From Methanosarcina siciliae T4/M (GTDB lineage: Archaea > Halobacteriota > Methanosarcinia > Methanosarcinales > Methanosarcinaceae), in contig NZ_CP009506.1 in NCBI RefSeq assembly GCF_000970085.1, positions 806,001 to 870,000 of the forward strand: DNA of 64,000 nucleotides, read 5' to 3'. The stretch's first letter is position 1; each line of letters starts with the position of its first letter. Shown piece by piece: positions 8,936 to 18,244 of this stretch. Made by a program: the position numbers and the translations under genes. The notes under the pieces were generated by a model. It did not search any database and had not been told where the DNA came from. It worked only from the letters and a program-made list of their open reading frames with translations.

Positions 8936-10063
8936 TTAAAGTTTTCTTCTTCTGTTCTTCCCTGAGCTTACTATAAAGTAAGCAGCTATAACCGCAGCTG
9001 ACACTGGAAAGATCCCGAGGGGCGATTCTTTTGCTCCGGCATCGTCTCCCATTTCTCCTCCGGCAGTTGCATCCGTTTCATAACCTTCTTCTGTGAACAT
9101 GTAGATGTCCATGGTACCTTTACGCTTGTCCTGCCAGACTATCCGGTTGCCGTCGATTGCAGGGTTACTTTCATATTCCGAGGAAGTGGAAACGATTTTT
9201 TCCTGTCCAGTGGCTATATCATATATGAAGATGGTTGTTCCCTTAATCCGTCCGTCAGCCCAGACTATTCTCCCGTCCGAGATCGCAGGGGTTTTCTGGG
9301 GAGCCGGATCAACGCAAATGGGGGTTGTTTTTCCGCTTGAAATGTCGTACATGTAGATATCAAGGTTTCCGGCACGCCTGTCCTCCCAGACAATATAGTT
9401 TCCTTCGATTACGGGATTTGTCTGGCTCGCAGGGTCCGTAACCACCGGGCTTTCTTTGCCTGTGCTGATATCATACATGTAAATATCGTCATTCCCGTTG
9501 CGTGTGTCTTTCCAGACGATGATATTACCGGAGATTGCAGGCTGGATCTGGTCTGCCTTATCTGTTGTTATCTGCGTTTCCTTTTCGGAGCTGATGTCGT
9601 ACATGTAAATGTCGGTATTCTGGTTCCTGCGGTCCGTCCAGACAATATAGTTCCCTGAAATTGCCGGCTCTTCCTGGTCTGTCCTGTCCTCGGTAACCTG
9701 GGTTTTGACCTCGGAGTCGAGATCATACAGATAAATGTCATAGTTGCCTCTATTGTCATCAGAAAACACAATGCGATTGCCTGAGATTGCCGGTTCGATT
9801 TCGTCTTTCGAACCCGTGAACAGGGCAGTTTCTGTCATTCCTACGGACATATCGTATAAGTAAATGTCCCAGTTTCCATTCCTCTCGTCCTGCCAGACAA
9901 TGTAGTCCCCTGAGATCACAGGGCTTGTCTGGTGACTAATAGCCGAGTTAATCTCCTGCTCAGTCCCTTTCAAAGCTTCGCTGGCAGCTGAACCTGCACC
10001 TGCGCTCAGTACAATGAATAAAACAACTGAAATAACTATAATCGAAAATCTGCTGTGCCTCAA
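8936..10063 (-). CDS. Secreted TolB-like beta-propeller surface protein
   Basis: The 375-residue protein starts with a signal peptide (hydrophobic segment ISVVLFIVLSAGAGSAA). Six or seven propeller blades follow, each with the pattern ISGxxIVWxDxRNGNxDIYxYDxxSG and about 43 residues long. A C-terminal membrane anchor (PVSAAVIAAYFIV) is followed by basic residues. Such repeat proteins are common on the Methanosarcina cell surface, where they may bind other wall components or polysaccharide; the partner is unknown. The gene is preceded by an AT-rich 260-base gap. Confidence 0.85.
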   Translation of the reverse strand: MRHSRFSIIVISVVLFIVLSAGAGSAASEALKGTEQEINSAISHQTSPVISGDYIVWQDERNGNWDIYLYDMSVGMTETALFTGSKDEIEPAISGNRIVFSDDNRGNYDIYLYDLDSEVKTQVTEDRTDQEEPAISGNYIVWTDRRNQNTDIYMYDISSEKETQITTDKADQIQPAISGNIIVWKDTRNGNDDIYMYDISTGKESPVVTDPASQTNPVIEGNYIVWEDRRAGNLDIYMYDISSGKTTPICVDPAPQKTPAISDGRIVWADGRIKGTTIFIYDIATGQEKIVSTSSEYESNPAIDGNRIVWQDKRKGTMDIYMFTEEGYETDATAGGEMGDDAGAKESPLGIFPVSAAVIAAYFIVSSGKNRRRKL

Positions 10064-10329
10064 TCTTACACTTCCTATATTCCCTCTGGGGTTTCAGTGA
10101 GGGTTTTTTTGAGTACAAATACTTTCAACTTCGGATTGAATTTCGGTACAATCTTCCGATTTTATTTTAAACTAAAGTATTCCCAGCATAGAATATTTCC
10201 AATACTGGTTGATCTCTAAAAGATGTATATCTCCCATACTTTTTAGCGATTTCTTGCATTTAGTGTTTTCTTTATTTGATGGGATACTTCCTTGAAGTTC
10301 AATGCAAGCCCTGGCCCCACTTCCTGAAG

Positions 10330-10932
10330 TTAAAGCTTCTCCAATTCAACTTCATTTCTTGTCAGTTTTGCCAGTTTTTCAAGAAATTGCTCTTCAAAAC
10401 TCTTTTTTACAAGGAAAATAAATTCAACCGCATCAGAATATTTTTCTTCCTCTACTCTTCCGTATTTTTCTATGAGGTTTTTGAGCTTCTGAATCTCCGG
10501 ATATCCGAATCTTATCCTGAACCTTACTTCTTCAAAGACCTCGACAGTTCCTGCTTCTTCAATGGCTGAAATTGCGGTTTCCCTGTACGCTCTGGAAAGC
10601 CCCCCAAAGCCTAGCTTTATTCCCCCAAAGTACCGGGTTACAACCACAGCTGCATTATAGAGCCCCTTAGCTTCGAGGACCTTAAATACGGGTTTTCCGG
10701 AGCTACCTGCAGGTTCTCCGTCGTCATCATATCTGAGGGTAAAGGACCTCTCTTCTTGTACAAGATAAGCTGAAACATTATGGTTTGCATCTCCATGCAG
10801 CTCTTTTATCTCTTTTATGAAAGCCTTTGCTTCGCTTTCGTCTTTTACGTGTCTGGCATATCCGATAAATATGGAGTTTTTGAATTCTTTCCGGGATCTG
10901 CCAGAGCTTTTCAGGGTTTTATAGTTATTCAG
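10330..10932 (-). CDS. YigZ/IMPACT family protein, apparent CTG start
   Basis: The frame encodes about 200 residues, the normal length of the family. Recognisable blocks are the N-terminal KSSGRSRKEFKNSIFIGYA, HGDANHNVSAYL, RYDDDGEPAGSSGKPV, VVVTRYFGGIKLGFGGLSRAY and a C-terminal ferredoxin-like domain. The only ATG/GTG/TTG in frame is the GTG at 10647, which would delete half the conserved domain. Upstream of that the frame is open to a TGA near 10957. A CTG at 10930-10932 lies eight bases after GAGG and gives the start NNYKTLK expected for the family, so I take it as the start. The family acts in translation control and ribosome-linked roles in other organisms. Confidence 0.75.
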   Translation of the reverse strand: MNNYKTLKSSGRSRKEFKNSIFIGYARHVKDESEAKAFIKEIKELHGDANHNVSAYLVQEERSFTLRYDDDGEPAGSSGKPVFKVLEAKGLYNAAVVVTRYFGGIKLGFGGLSRAYRETAISAIEEAGTVEVFEEVRFRIRFGYPEIQKLKNLIEKYGRVEEEKYSDAVEFIFLVKKSFEEQFLEKLAKLTRNEVELEKL

Positions 10933-11336
10933 GGTCTTATCCTCAGGACTTCTTTTTCAATTAGTTCTACACTTGAGGCTTTTAAGTTTTATAGCTGCGC
11001 GCCGGAAGAACACTATGATATCTTTAATTAATTTTCTGCCACCCTATAGCTTGCGGCTTTCCGATCCCTACATATATTTACTCATATCTGGTTATTAATT
11101 GTCCAACACCTATTTATTTTTATATGACACCTGTGCATAATCATGTCAATCATTTAAAAAAGCCTGTCTGGATTATTTATCGGATGGTCCTCGGGCACTT
11201 CGTCCTCTTATTTTTTTGTCAAATCGAAAACTTTTAATCTAATTGGCGGTTCATGCATAAATATCTCATATAAAGGTTTCATGAATTTGTATGAGATGGG
11301 TGTAAAAAAGGAAGAGAACTTTTAGAGGTAAAATTA
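10933..11336. other. Intergenic, divergent promoters
   Basis: This 400-base AT-rich gap separates the divergent YigZ and lipoprotein genes. The only clear element is the TATA-like CATATAAAGG at 11267-11276, about 60 bases before the lipoprotein start. A ribosome-binding site, AGAGGTA, lies at 11323-11329. No RNA gene was recognised. Confidence 0.4.
11267..11276 (+). promoter_or_regulatory. TATA box for the acidic lipoprotein
   Basis: CATATAAAGG matches an archaeal box A and lies about 60 bases before the start codon, giving a leader of roughly 35-40 bases. Confidence 0.4.
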
Positions 11337-11687
11337 ATGAAAAAAATGTTAAAGATCATAGCAATGCTCCTCGTTATTGCTACTGTTGTCTTTGCAGCTG
11401 GTTGTTCCGACAAGACAGCTGAATCAACAGAAGAAGGAGCAGAAGAAGCGGTAGACGAAGAAACAGCCCCTGTAGCTGAAGATGGTGAACACGCAGTTGA
11501 AGAAGGAGCTGATGTTCCTCCCGAACTCGGTCCTGACGACAACGTAACCGTTGCTAAAGACAACGAAACCGATCTTGGTGACAACGTAACCGTTGCTGAA
11601 GACAACGAAACCGATCTTGGTGACAACGTAACCGTTGCTGAAGACAACGAAACCGTTGAAGACAATGAAACTGATGATACTGCGTAA
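11337..11687 (+). CDS. Acidic repeat lipoprotein rich in N-glycosylation sequons
   Basis: A 116-residue lipoprotein. The first 22 residues form a signal peptide with a lipobox (VVFAAGCS), followed by DKTAESTEEGAEE. This start is nearly the same, at DNA and protein level, as that of the ABC binding protein at 12451. The rest is almost wholly Glu/Asp-rich. It carries three units of DNVTVA(K/E)DNETDLG, a 42-base DNA repeat, in which nearly every Asn is in an Asn-X-Thr sequon. There is no globular domain. The likely place is the outer face of the membrane, possibly heavily glycosylated. The repeat number may vary between strains. Function is unknown. Confidence 0.7.
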   Translation: MKKMLKIIAMLLVIATVVFAAGCSDKTAESTEEGAEEAVDEETAPVAEDGEHAVEEGADVPPELGPDDNVTVAKDNETDLGDNVTVAEDNETDLGDNVTVAEDNETVEDNETDDTA

Positions 11688-12386
11688 GCAGTGTGGTTTC
11701 TAAATCTGCGTAGTCTTTTAAGGCTACACATTTCTATTTTTTAAATCCCGGGTACAACCAATTTGTAGCCATGTGAAACCTGCATAAGGTCTTTTTATAG
11801 AATTCCTACGCCAGAGCGTCCCTCTTGCTTTTTTGTCACAAATCCGAAAAGTATTAACAAAAAGTACTGAACATAATCTGGCAAAAACTGGAACTACATG
11901 GTAAGTATTGAGTTCACTGAAATCTTCTGGAGATATCAGGCTTCCTGATAAAATTTTTACTAATAGGGTTCCGGGCAAAGTTAGATTAACATCAGCATCT
12001 TTTCTTATTCGAGCTCTGGCGAAAATTCTAAATTTCTTTTTCCTGCTTTTCGACCATACTCAAACTTTCCTCTCTTTTCCTGAACTCAATCTGAATTTTA
12101 TTCCCTGAAGTTGGTTCATAAATAGGCAGTTGCTGGACTCAATAAATAAATGAAAACACATGTTTGCAAATTAGTTAAGAGTCCCTCTCTCGTGAGAAGC
12201 GTAAAAGAAATTTCAGTTTTTTATATGGTTCTTCTGTAACAGTGAGTGAAGGAAAAAAGCTGTTTTTGGGCAATTATATGAACTTCAAGGTTTTTCTATT
12301 TAAGTTCAGCCTTCATTTTAAAAAACTTCGTTCTGCGATCTGAAAAAATTAATTTAAAATCCAAAGCTATTAATCTTTTGTCTTAC
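11688..12386. other. Intergenic, no gene seen
   Basis: Seven hundred bases between the lipoprotein and the binding-protein gene. Frames here are short and not protein-like. The sequence is AT-rich and holds no tRNA-like or strongly structured element that I can identify. Confidence 0.4.
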
Positions 12387-12398
12387 TATTTATAAAAG
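12387..12398 (+). promoter_or_regulatory. TATA box of the amino-acid ABC operon
   Basis: TATTTATAAAAG is a good archaeal box A about 55-65 bases before the binding-protein ATG, so transcription likely starts near 12420. Confidence 0.5.
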
Positions 12399-12450
12399 TT
12401 TAATTATTCTACATATCAAATATTGCGGAAGAGTTTTCAGAGGTACTGAT

Positions 12451-13308
12451 ATGAAAAAAATGTTAAAGATAATGGCACTGCTCCTTGTCATTACTACTGT
12501 CGTCTTTGCAGCCGGCTGTTCTGACAAGGCTGCTGAATCAACAGAAGAAGGAGCAGTCGAAGAGGCTCCCATAGCAGCTGAAGAAGAATCTAATGTTGAA
12601 CAGAGTGCTTCTGCCGAAGACATGCCCACCTATATTGTAGGCACTGAAGCCCAGTTTCCCCCCTTTGAGATTGTGGATTCCGGCGGGAATGTAATCGGCT
12701 TTGACATTGATCTCCTGAATGCGATTGCTGAAGATCAGGGTTTTAAGGTTGAATATCTTGACCAGGACTTTGCCGGCCTGATTCCGGCCCTTCAGACCGG
12801 AAACATTGACATTATTGCTTCAGGCATGACAATTACCGAAGAACGTGAAGAACAGGTCGATTTCAGTGAGCCCTATATTACTGCAGGCCTGGCTCTTGCA
12901 GTAACCGTTGATAACGACGAGATCCAGAGTGTTGATGACCTGCAGGGCAAGACCGTAGCCGTCCAGACCGGATCTACCGGCTACCTGAAAGCAGAAGAAC
13001 TCAAAGATGCAGGAGCCATTGCCGAAATCAAGGACTTCCCCCACGTCAATGAAGCCATCGAAGAACTGAAGATCGGCGGTGCAGATGCAATGATCAATGA
13101 CCTGCCGGTTACAGAAGCTTTCATTGCAGTCCAGCCCGGCGTAATCAAGATTGTGGGTGAGCCCCTTAACAGCGAATCCTACGGTTTTGCGGTCCGTTCC
13201 GGCAACACCGAGCTCCTTGAAATGATCAATGCCGGTCTTGAAAACGTAACAGCAAGCGGCAAATATGATGAACTTCTGGCAGATCTGCCTAACTACATGG
13301 AAGAATAA
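12451..13308 (+). CDS. Polar amino-acid ABC transporter, substrate-binding lipoprotein
   Basis: The 285-residue lipoprotein has a signal peptide with lipobox VVFAAGCS, an acidic linker (about 23-55) and a family 3 extracellular solute-binding domain. Typical features are VGTEAQFPPFEIVDSGGNVI, GFDIDLLNAIAE, the MTITEEREEQVDFSEPYITAG segment in the first lobe, and VQTGSTGYLKAEEL in the second. It binds an amino acid outside the cell and passes it to the permease encoded next. Gln, His, Arg and similar residues are the usual ligands; I cannot tell which one from sequence. ATG at 12451 follows AGAGGTACTG. The linker and leader are shared with the lipoprotein at 11337. Confidence 0.9.
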   Translation: MKKMLKIMALLLVITTVVFAAGCSDKAAESTEEGAVEEAPIAAEEESNVEQSASAEDMPTYIVGTEAQFPPFEIVDSGGNVIGFDIDLLNAIAEDQGFKVEYLDQDFAGLIPALQTGNIDIIASGMTITEEREEQVDFSEPYITAGLALAVTVDNDEIQSVDDLQGKTVAVQTGSTGYLKAEELKDAGAIAEIKDFPHVNEAIEELKIGGADAMINDLPVTEAFIAVQPGVIKIVGEPLNSESYGFAVRSGNTELLEMINAGLENVTASGKYDELLADLPNYMEE

Positions 13309-13322
13309 ACTTAATTTGCCTC

Positions 13323-13353
13323 GGGAGCCCGGCACATTTTGTGCTGCTCTCCC
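13323..13353 (+). terminator. Intergenic hairpin after the binding-protein gene
   Basis: GGGAG..GGCACA (13323-13336) pairs imperfectly with TGTGC..CTCCC (13340-13353), 15 bases after the stop and followed by a pyrimidine-rich run. It lies inside the ABC transporter locus and could partly stop transcription or protect the upstream message, giving more binding protein than permease. This role is inference. Confidence 0.5.
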
Positions 13354-13708
13354 TTCTCTTTCCTTTTTTACCTGCTTTTTTATTTGAGTTCTCCGGGTTT
13401 GAGTTCTTCATTTTCCGCTCCCTCTTACTCAAAATACTCGCTCTGTTATATTTGTTACAAATGATTGGTTTTATATAATGGAAAAGTGTTCTCAGTTATG
13501 TATTTCTGTAAAACGCGTATTTGCACTGGATGCAGCTTAATTGGAAAGACCCTGCTGCAGGCCATTTGCAGAGATATCTGTTGAAGAGAGTACTTCATGT
13601 TCCGGTTGCATCCGGAAGGTTGTACACTGTAAAATAAAGCTCCTCTACAGATTATTTATTCATATAATGTAATTTAATTTATATTTTAGAAGTAACTGAG
13701 GTTAGAGT
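13354..13708. other. Intergenic before the permease gene
   Basis: A 355-base AT-rich gap. TTTTATATAATGG near 13470 could serve as a second TATA box for the permease and ATPase genes. No coding frame is convincing. Confidence 0.35.
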
Positions 13709-14404
13709 TTGTCCCTTTTGGCGTCCTATATCGAACACGCTATTAATGTATTCCCGAGTTTGTTACGGGGAGCAGTAATCACCGTAGAGGTTACTACCTT
13801 TGCCATATTCTTCGGATTAATTCTGGGAACAATTGCAGCTTTCGGAAAGCTCTCCAAAAGGTCTGTTTTCAGAATTCCCAGTATTATGTATATTGATTTT
13901 ATCAGGGGTACTCCCCTTTTTGTTCAGATCCTGCTTTTTTACTACGGCATTCCTGGCCTTATTTTCGGGATTACAGGAGATCCTTTCAGGGTGGATCCTA
14001 TTCTTGCGGGCATTGCCGTATGCAGCATTAACAGCGGGGCTTATAATGCGGAGATTATACGTGCAGGTATCAAATCCGTTGACAGAGGCCAGATGGAAGC
14101 TGCTCGCTCCCTTGGTATGACCGAAGGGCAGGCCATGAAGGAAGTTGTCATGCCGCAGGCTGTAAGGCTGATCATTCCTCCCCTCGGAAATGAGTTTATC
14201 GCCCTTTTGAAAGACTCGTCCCTGCTTGCAATCATCAGCGTGCACGAGCTTGCAAAGAACGGGATGCTTTATGTCTCAAAGACTTTTGCAGCATTCCCTA
14301 CGTACATCTCAGTTGCCTTTGTATATCTGGCATTGACCATGGGCATCTCGCGTATACTCGGTTACATTGAAAGGAGGCTTGGTGTAAGTGATAGAAGTGA
14401 ATAA
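13709..14404 (+). CDS. Polar amino-acid ABC transporter permease
   Basis: A 231-residue inner-membrane permease of the HisM/GlnP type. The TTG start at 13709 is supported by GAGGTT six bases upstream and by family length. It has five hydrophobic helices and the EAA loop (EAARSLGMTEGQAMKEVVMPQA...NEFIALLKDSSL), which contacts the ATPase. It forms the pore for the amino acid delivered by the binding protein. The 3' end overlaps the ATPase gene by 17 bases, so the two are co-translated. Confidence 0.9.
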   Translation: MSLLASYIEHAINVFPSLLRGAVITVEVTTFAIFFGLILGTIAAFGKLSKRSVFRIPSIMYIDFIRGTPLFVQILLFYYGIPGLIFGITGDPFRVDPILAGIAVCSINSGAYNAEIIRAGIKSVDRGQMEAARSLGMTEGQAMKEVVMPQAVRLIIPPLGNEFIALLKDSSLLAIISVHELAKNGMLYVSKTFAAFPTYISVAFVYLALTMGISRILGYIERRLGVSDRSE

Positions 14405-15110
14405 CCTCCACAAAAGTTTCGGAAACCTGAAAGTCCTTAAAGGAATTTCCGAAAAAGTTGAAGAAAGCGAAGTCGTATGCGTGATAGGTCCTTCCGGTTC
14501 CGGAAAAAGTACCTTCCTCCGCTGCCTGAACCTTCTTGAAACTCCCACTTCGGGAGAAATCTGGATCAATGGGATAAAGGTCACCGACCCCAATGTGAAT
14601 ATCAACAAGATTCGTGAGGAAGTCGGCATGGTCTTCCAGCGCTTTAACCTCTTTCCTCACATGACAGCTCTTAAAAACGTAGCAATTGCCCCGATAAAGG
14701 TCCGCGGTCTCCCCGAAAAAGAAGCTTACGACCGCGCCTATGACCTCTTGAAAAAAGTAGGGCTTGAAGATAAAGCCGATGTATACCCGAGTTCCCTTTC
14801 CGGGGGCCAGCAGCAGAGGGTTGCAATCGCCCGCGCCCTTGCCATGCGCCCTAAAATAATGCTCTTTGACGAACCCACCTCGGCACTTGACCCCGAAATG
14901 GTCGGAGAAGTCTTAAACGTCATGAAAGACCTGGCAAAAGAAGGCATGACAATGGTCGTTGTGACCCACGAAATGGGCTTTGCCAGAGAAGTCGGGGACC
15001 GTGTTCTCTTTATGGACGAGGGCATCATAGTCGAAAAAGGCACACCCCGGGAAATCTTCTTTAATGCCCTAAACGAGAGGACAAAGTCGTTTTTGAGCAA
15101 GGTTCTGTAA
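14388..15110 (+). CDS. Polar amino-acid ABC transporter ATP-binding protein
   Basis: A complete 240-residue ABC ATPase. Walker A is GPSGSGKST, the Q loop is VFQRFNLFPHMT, the signature is LSGGQQQRVAIARAL, Walker B is IMLFDEPTSALDPE and the switch histidine is in VVVTHEMGFA. It powers the permease upstream and is nearly identical in pattern to GlnQ/HisP. The GTG start at 14388 lies inside the permease gene, with GGAGG about ten bases before it. A T-rich run (15160-15182) after the stop may end the transcript. Confidence 0.93.
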   Translation: MIEVNNLHKSFGNLKVLKGISEKVEESEVVCVIGPSGSGKSTFLRCLNLLETPTSGEIWINGIKVTDPNVNINKIREEVGMVFQRFNLFPHMTALKNVAIAPIKVRGLPEKEAYDRAYDLLKKVGLEDKADVYPSSLSGGQQQRVAIARALAMRPKIMLFDEPTSALDPEMVGEVLNVMKDLAKEGMTMVVVTHEMGFAREVGDRVLFMDEGIIVEKGTPREIFFNALNERTKSFLSKVL

Positions 15111-15750
15111 CTGGATTTTATGAGTAAAATTCTGTAGGGATACCGATTTCTAAACTGAGGTCTTTTTTCTTTTACTTTTTTTGGAGTGACTTTCATTAAT
15201 TTTTCTTGTCTTTTTATGTAAACACTTTTTTATCTCCCGAAACAAGCAGATATGAAACAAGCAGATATGAAACAAGCAGATATATTTCTATAGAACTGAT
15301 GATTTCGAAAGTTTTATATTAGTTTTGTTTTATGTATGATTTCAGCACAAATATGCCTGTATTATTGTTATTTAATTCTATGAACTTTAGGTTCTATCTT
15401 ACAATATTTTTCTATAAATAAGGGATTATGAACGTTCATGCATGTGGAATAAACTGTGTAGTAGGTGTGTAATTGTTACTTTACCTGCAAAATTAATCAT
15501 AGTCAACTTTGTTGGTAGGAAATTTTGTCAGATAGCATATGTTTTTCTTGAACGATCCCCTAAAATCCCTGAAATTGGGTGATTCTTTATCTGATTCCCT
15601 CATAATTTCCAATATTCATAACCTTGCCATCATGCTCACTTCTAGCCTTCAATTACCCCGGAGATGAATTAAGAACCCTGATTGGCCCGGTAACATGAAA
15701 ATAGAGCGAAAAATCACAGTATTATCCCAGATTTTTTCAGAGTAGTTACC
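15111..15750. other. Intergenic, AT-rich
   Basis: Contains T-tracts just after the ATPase gene, the 15-base tandem repeat listed separately, and otherwise AT-rich sequence without a convincing frame. No RNA gene was recognised. Confidence 0.4.
15239..15283. repeat. 15-base tandem repeat, three perfect copies
   Basis: GAAACAAGCAGATAT occurs at 15239-15253, 15254-15268 and 15269-15283 without interruption. It lies between convergent-free genes in non-coding sequence. Confidence 0.9.
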
Positions 15751-17079
15751 ATGAGAAAGTATCTATCACTTACCAGCAAGCAACTTCCCGGCAATTTTCT
15801 CCTGAACTCAGCCATTAACGCTGTAAGAGGATACAGATCAAAGATTAATGGTTTCAGCCGGAATGCATGTTTGTTTCTGGGATACATTTTTCTCATCTCT
15901 TTAAGTCTGGGGATCTATGATGTGATATTTAATCTATATATCCTGAGGCTCGGATTCAGGGAAGATTTCCTGGGTCTTATGCTCTCACTTGTTTCCATAT
16001 CCACAGGCTTCTTTTCAATTCCTGCAGCTATGTTCTGCGATAGGGCAGGTAGAAAAAATACTCTGTTATTGTCCGGTCTACTGCTCCTGATTTCTTTTGC
16101 GGTCCTGTACACTACCACATCAACCTTATTGCTGGCTTTGTTCAGTATCCTTTATGGAGTATCCTCTTCACTCAAAATTGTTACGGCGGCCACATTTATG
16201 GTTGAAAATTCCACGAGTTATGAAAGGATGCACTTGTTTTCGATGTATTATCTATTATATACCATAGGCGTCATGATCGGAAATTTGGCAGGGGGCGTTT
16301 TGCCACAGGTATTTATAAACTTTTTTGAACTCGATTCCGCAGGTTCTGGAGCCTACCAGTTCTCATTATATGCGTCTTTAGCCGCGGTACTGGTTTCCCT
16401 GTTACCTCTGGCATTTATAACAAATAAAAATACAAAGAATCAGAAAAACTGTCTGATTAAAAGTACGGCTCTTTTCTCCACCTTATTTTCTACTTTAAGG
16501 TCAGGAACGATCCGAAAATTAGTTCTGGTAAATGGGATAATAGGTATTGGATGGGGGCTAATTCTGCCTTATTTTAATGTTTATTTTGATGTTGTTCTTG
16601 GAGCAAGTTCTAAGCAAATAGGCGTTATCTTTTCAATTTCCCAGCTGGGGATGATGTTTACCCTCATGTTTGTTCCGATCCTTACTGAAGGGTTTGGAAA
16701 GGTAAAGGTCATATCCCTGGTGCAGCTTGTTTCCATTCCTTTCCTTTTACTCTTCACCTCCACATCCATACTTACGGTAGCTGCTATCGGATACATTATG
16801 AGGACAGCAACGATGAATATGGCAAATCCGATTATGAGCAATTTCAATATGGAGATTGTCAGTGAAGGTCAAAGGGCGACGGTGAACAGTCTTGTCTGGA
16901 TGAGCTGCTATACTTTTGTAGGCCTGAGCACTTATGCAGGCGGTTTGATAATGGCTCACGGCTATTATACCCTTCCGTTCTATCTGACATGTGGAATCTA
17001 TGGAGTGGCGGCGTTGCTTTATTATGTGTTTTTTGAGAACACGGAAAAACAGCAAAAAATGGCTGATTTGCCTTTCTAA
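15751..17079 (+). CDS. Major facilitator superfamily transporter
   Basis: A 442-residue membrane protein with about 12 helices in two halves separated by a polar loop (NKNTKNQKNC, near 230). The loop between helices 2 and 3 carries CDRAGRKNT, the MFS motif A (usually GxLADRxGRR). The first 45 residues are an unusually long polar N-terminus; a later start within it is possible. Its codons are richer in A and T than those of the neighbours. It is not linked in an operon. The substrate is unknown; drug or sugar export are typical for related carriers. Confidence 0.8.
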   Translation: MRKYLSLTSKQLPGNFLLNSAINAVRGYRSKINGFSRNACLFLGYIFLISLSLGIYDVIFNLYILRLGFREDFLGLMLSLVSISTGFFSIPAAMFCDRAGRKNTLLLSGLLLLISFAVLYTTTSTLLLALFSILYGVSSSLKIVTAATFMVENSTSYERMHLFSMYYLLYTIGVMIGNLAGGVLPQVFINFFELDSAGSGAYQFSLYASLAAVLVSLLPLAFITNKNTKNQKNCLIKSTALFSTLFSTLRSGTIRKLVLVNGIIGIGWGLILPYFNVYFDVVLGASSKQIGVIFSISQLGMMFTLMFVPILTEGFGKVKVISLVQLVSIPFLLLFTSTSILTVAAIGYIMRTATMNMANPIMSNFNMEIVSEGQRATVNSLVWMSCYTFVGLSTYAGGLIMAHGYYTLPFYLTCGIYGVAALLYYVFFENTEKQQKMADLPF

Positions 17080-17298
17080 ATGGAGGACGTTGTAGGTTCT
17101 ATCAAAAACCTTTATTTCTAAGTAAATGTGACACAGATATTGGTTTTCGGGATTTTCAGGTAAGATAGGCTCAACCATTGTTTTTCTATAAGCCTTAAGG
17201 TTTAAAAAAAAAGAGTGTATACTGAACTACCATTTTATTGACCGGGTTGAGATTGTGTTGCCAGAAGACTTAAATCATTTGGTTATCGAGGTAAACAA

Positions 17299-18192
17299 AT
17301 GAAAGAAACCCTGAAAGCTTACCTCGATCTCACCCGTGCTCACTTTTTTCCTGCCTGGCCCCTTGTTTTCTGTTCCGGGCTGGTGCTCGCTTTTGCTAAT
17401 TACGGCGGCTTTTCCTGGGCTTTAATTCTCAAAGCTTCACTGATAGGCCTGCTGGGGTTTGAAGCCGGCTTCGTGCTCAATGACTATGTGGACAGGAACA
17501 GGGATAAGCTTGATGTGGAAAATACCATGACAAGGTACTGGAGACTTTTTAAAGAGAGGCCCATTCCTTCAGGCAAGATATCTTCAAAAAATGCTTTCTG
17601 GCTGTTTATCCTGCTTGCTGGGGTTACTTCAGCCCTGATCTTCACCCTTCCCTACCCGAATTCCCTCTGCGTCTTTGCTATCATGCTGTACTCTTATGGT
17701 ATAGAGGTATTTTACCAGGTGAAAAAAAGAAACCAGAAGTACCCGGTTGCCCAGCTTCTGGGCAGGACTGACTTCACCCTCTTTCCGGCAGCGGGTTATC
17801 TCTGCTACGGGCAGCCGGATATGACCGTGCTTCTCTATATGGTTTTCTTCTACCCCTGGACGATGGCTCACCTCGGGTTAAACGACTTTATCGACCTGGA
17901 AAACGACCGGGCAAGGGGCATGAAATCGATAGCCGTCCTTTACGGCTCAAAAGGAGCTATGTACTGGGTTACAGGCTTTACGGTCCTGCATTTCCTGGCA
18001 TCCGTTTTTTTTCTCAGAGAACTCGGGACTATTGCGCTTTATGGCTTTCTTGCGGCTTTTGTACTCCTCGCAGGGTCAAACCTTTACCTGTGGAAAGAAA
18101 AAAGTCCGGGTGCCGGCATGAAGATACTGCCTGTTTACCACGGGACTCTGGTTATCTATGCGGTTTCTATTATTCTTGATTTCATATATTGA
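17299..18192 (+). CDS. UbiA-family prenyltransferase
   Basis: A 297-residue membrane protein with about eight or nine helices. Both Asp-rich motifs of the family are present: NDYVDRNRD (near residue 62) and NDFIDLENDRARG (near residue 195), which bind the Mg-diphosphate of a prenyl donor. The family joins isoprenoid chains to aromatic or glycerol acceptors, as in methanophenazine, haem or archaeal ether-lipid synthesis. The acceptor here is not clear. ATG at 17299 follows GAGGTAAAC. It faces the arginine-deiminase-like gene, with a 52-base gap. Confidence 0.85.
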   Translation: MKETLKAYLDLTRAHFFPAWPLVFCSGLVLAFANYGGFSWALILKASLIGLLGFEAGFVLNDYVDRNRDKLDVENTMTRYWRLFKERPIPSGKISSKNAFWLFILLAGVTSALIFTLPYPNSLCVFAIMLYSYGIEVFYQVKKRNQKYPVAQLLGRTDFTLFPAAGYLCYGQPDMTVLLYMVFFYPWTMAHLGLNDFIDLENDRARGMKSIAVLYGSKGAMYWVTGFTVLHFLASVFFLRELGTIALYGFLAAFVLLAGSNLYLWKEKSPGAGMKILPVYHGTLVIYAVSIILDFIY

Positions 18193-18244
18193 ATTTCGTG
18201 AAGCTCAGTGGACTTTCCCACGGCTTTTACTCCTTTCCGAGCTC

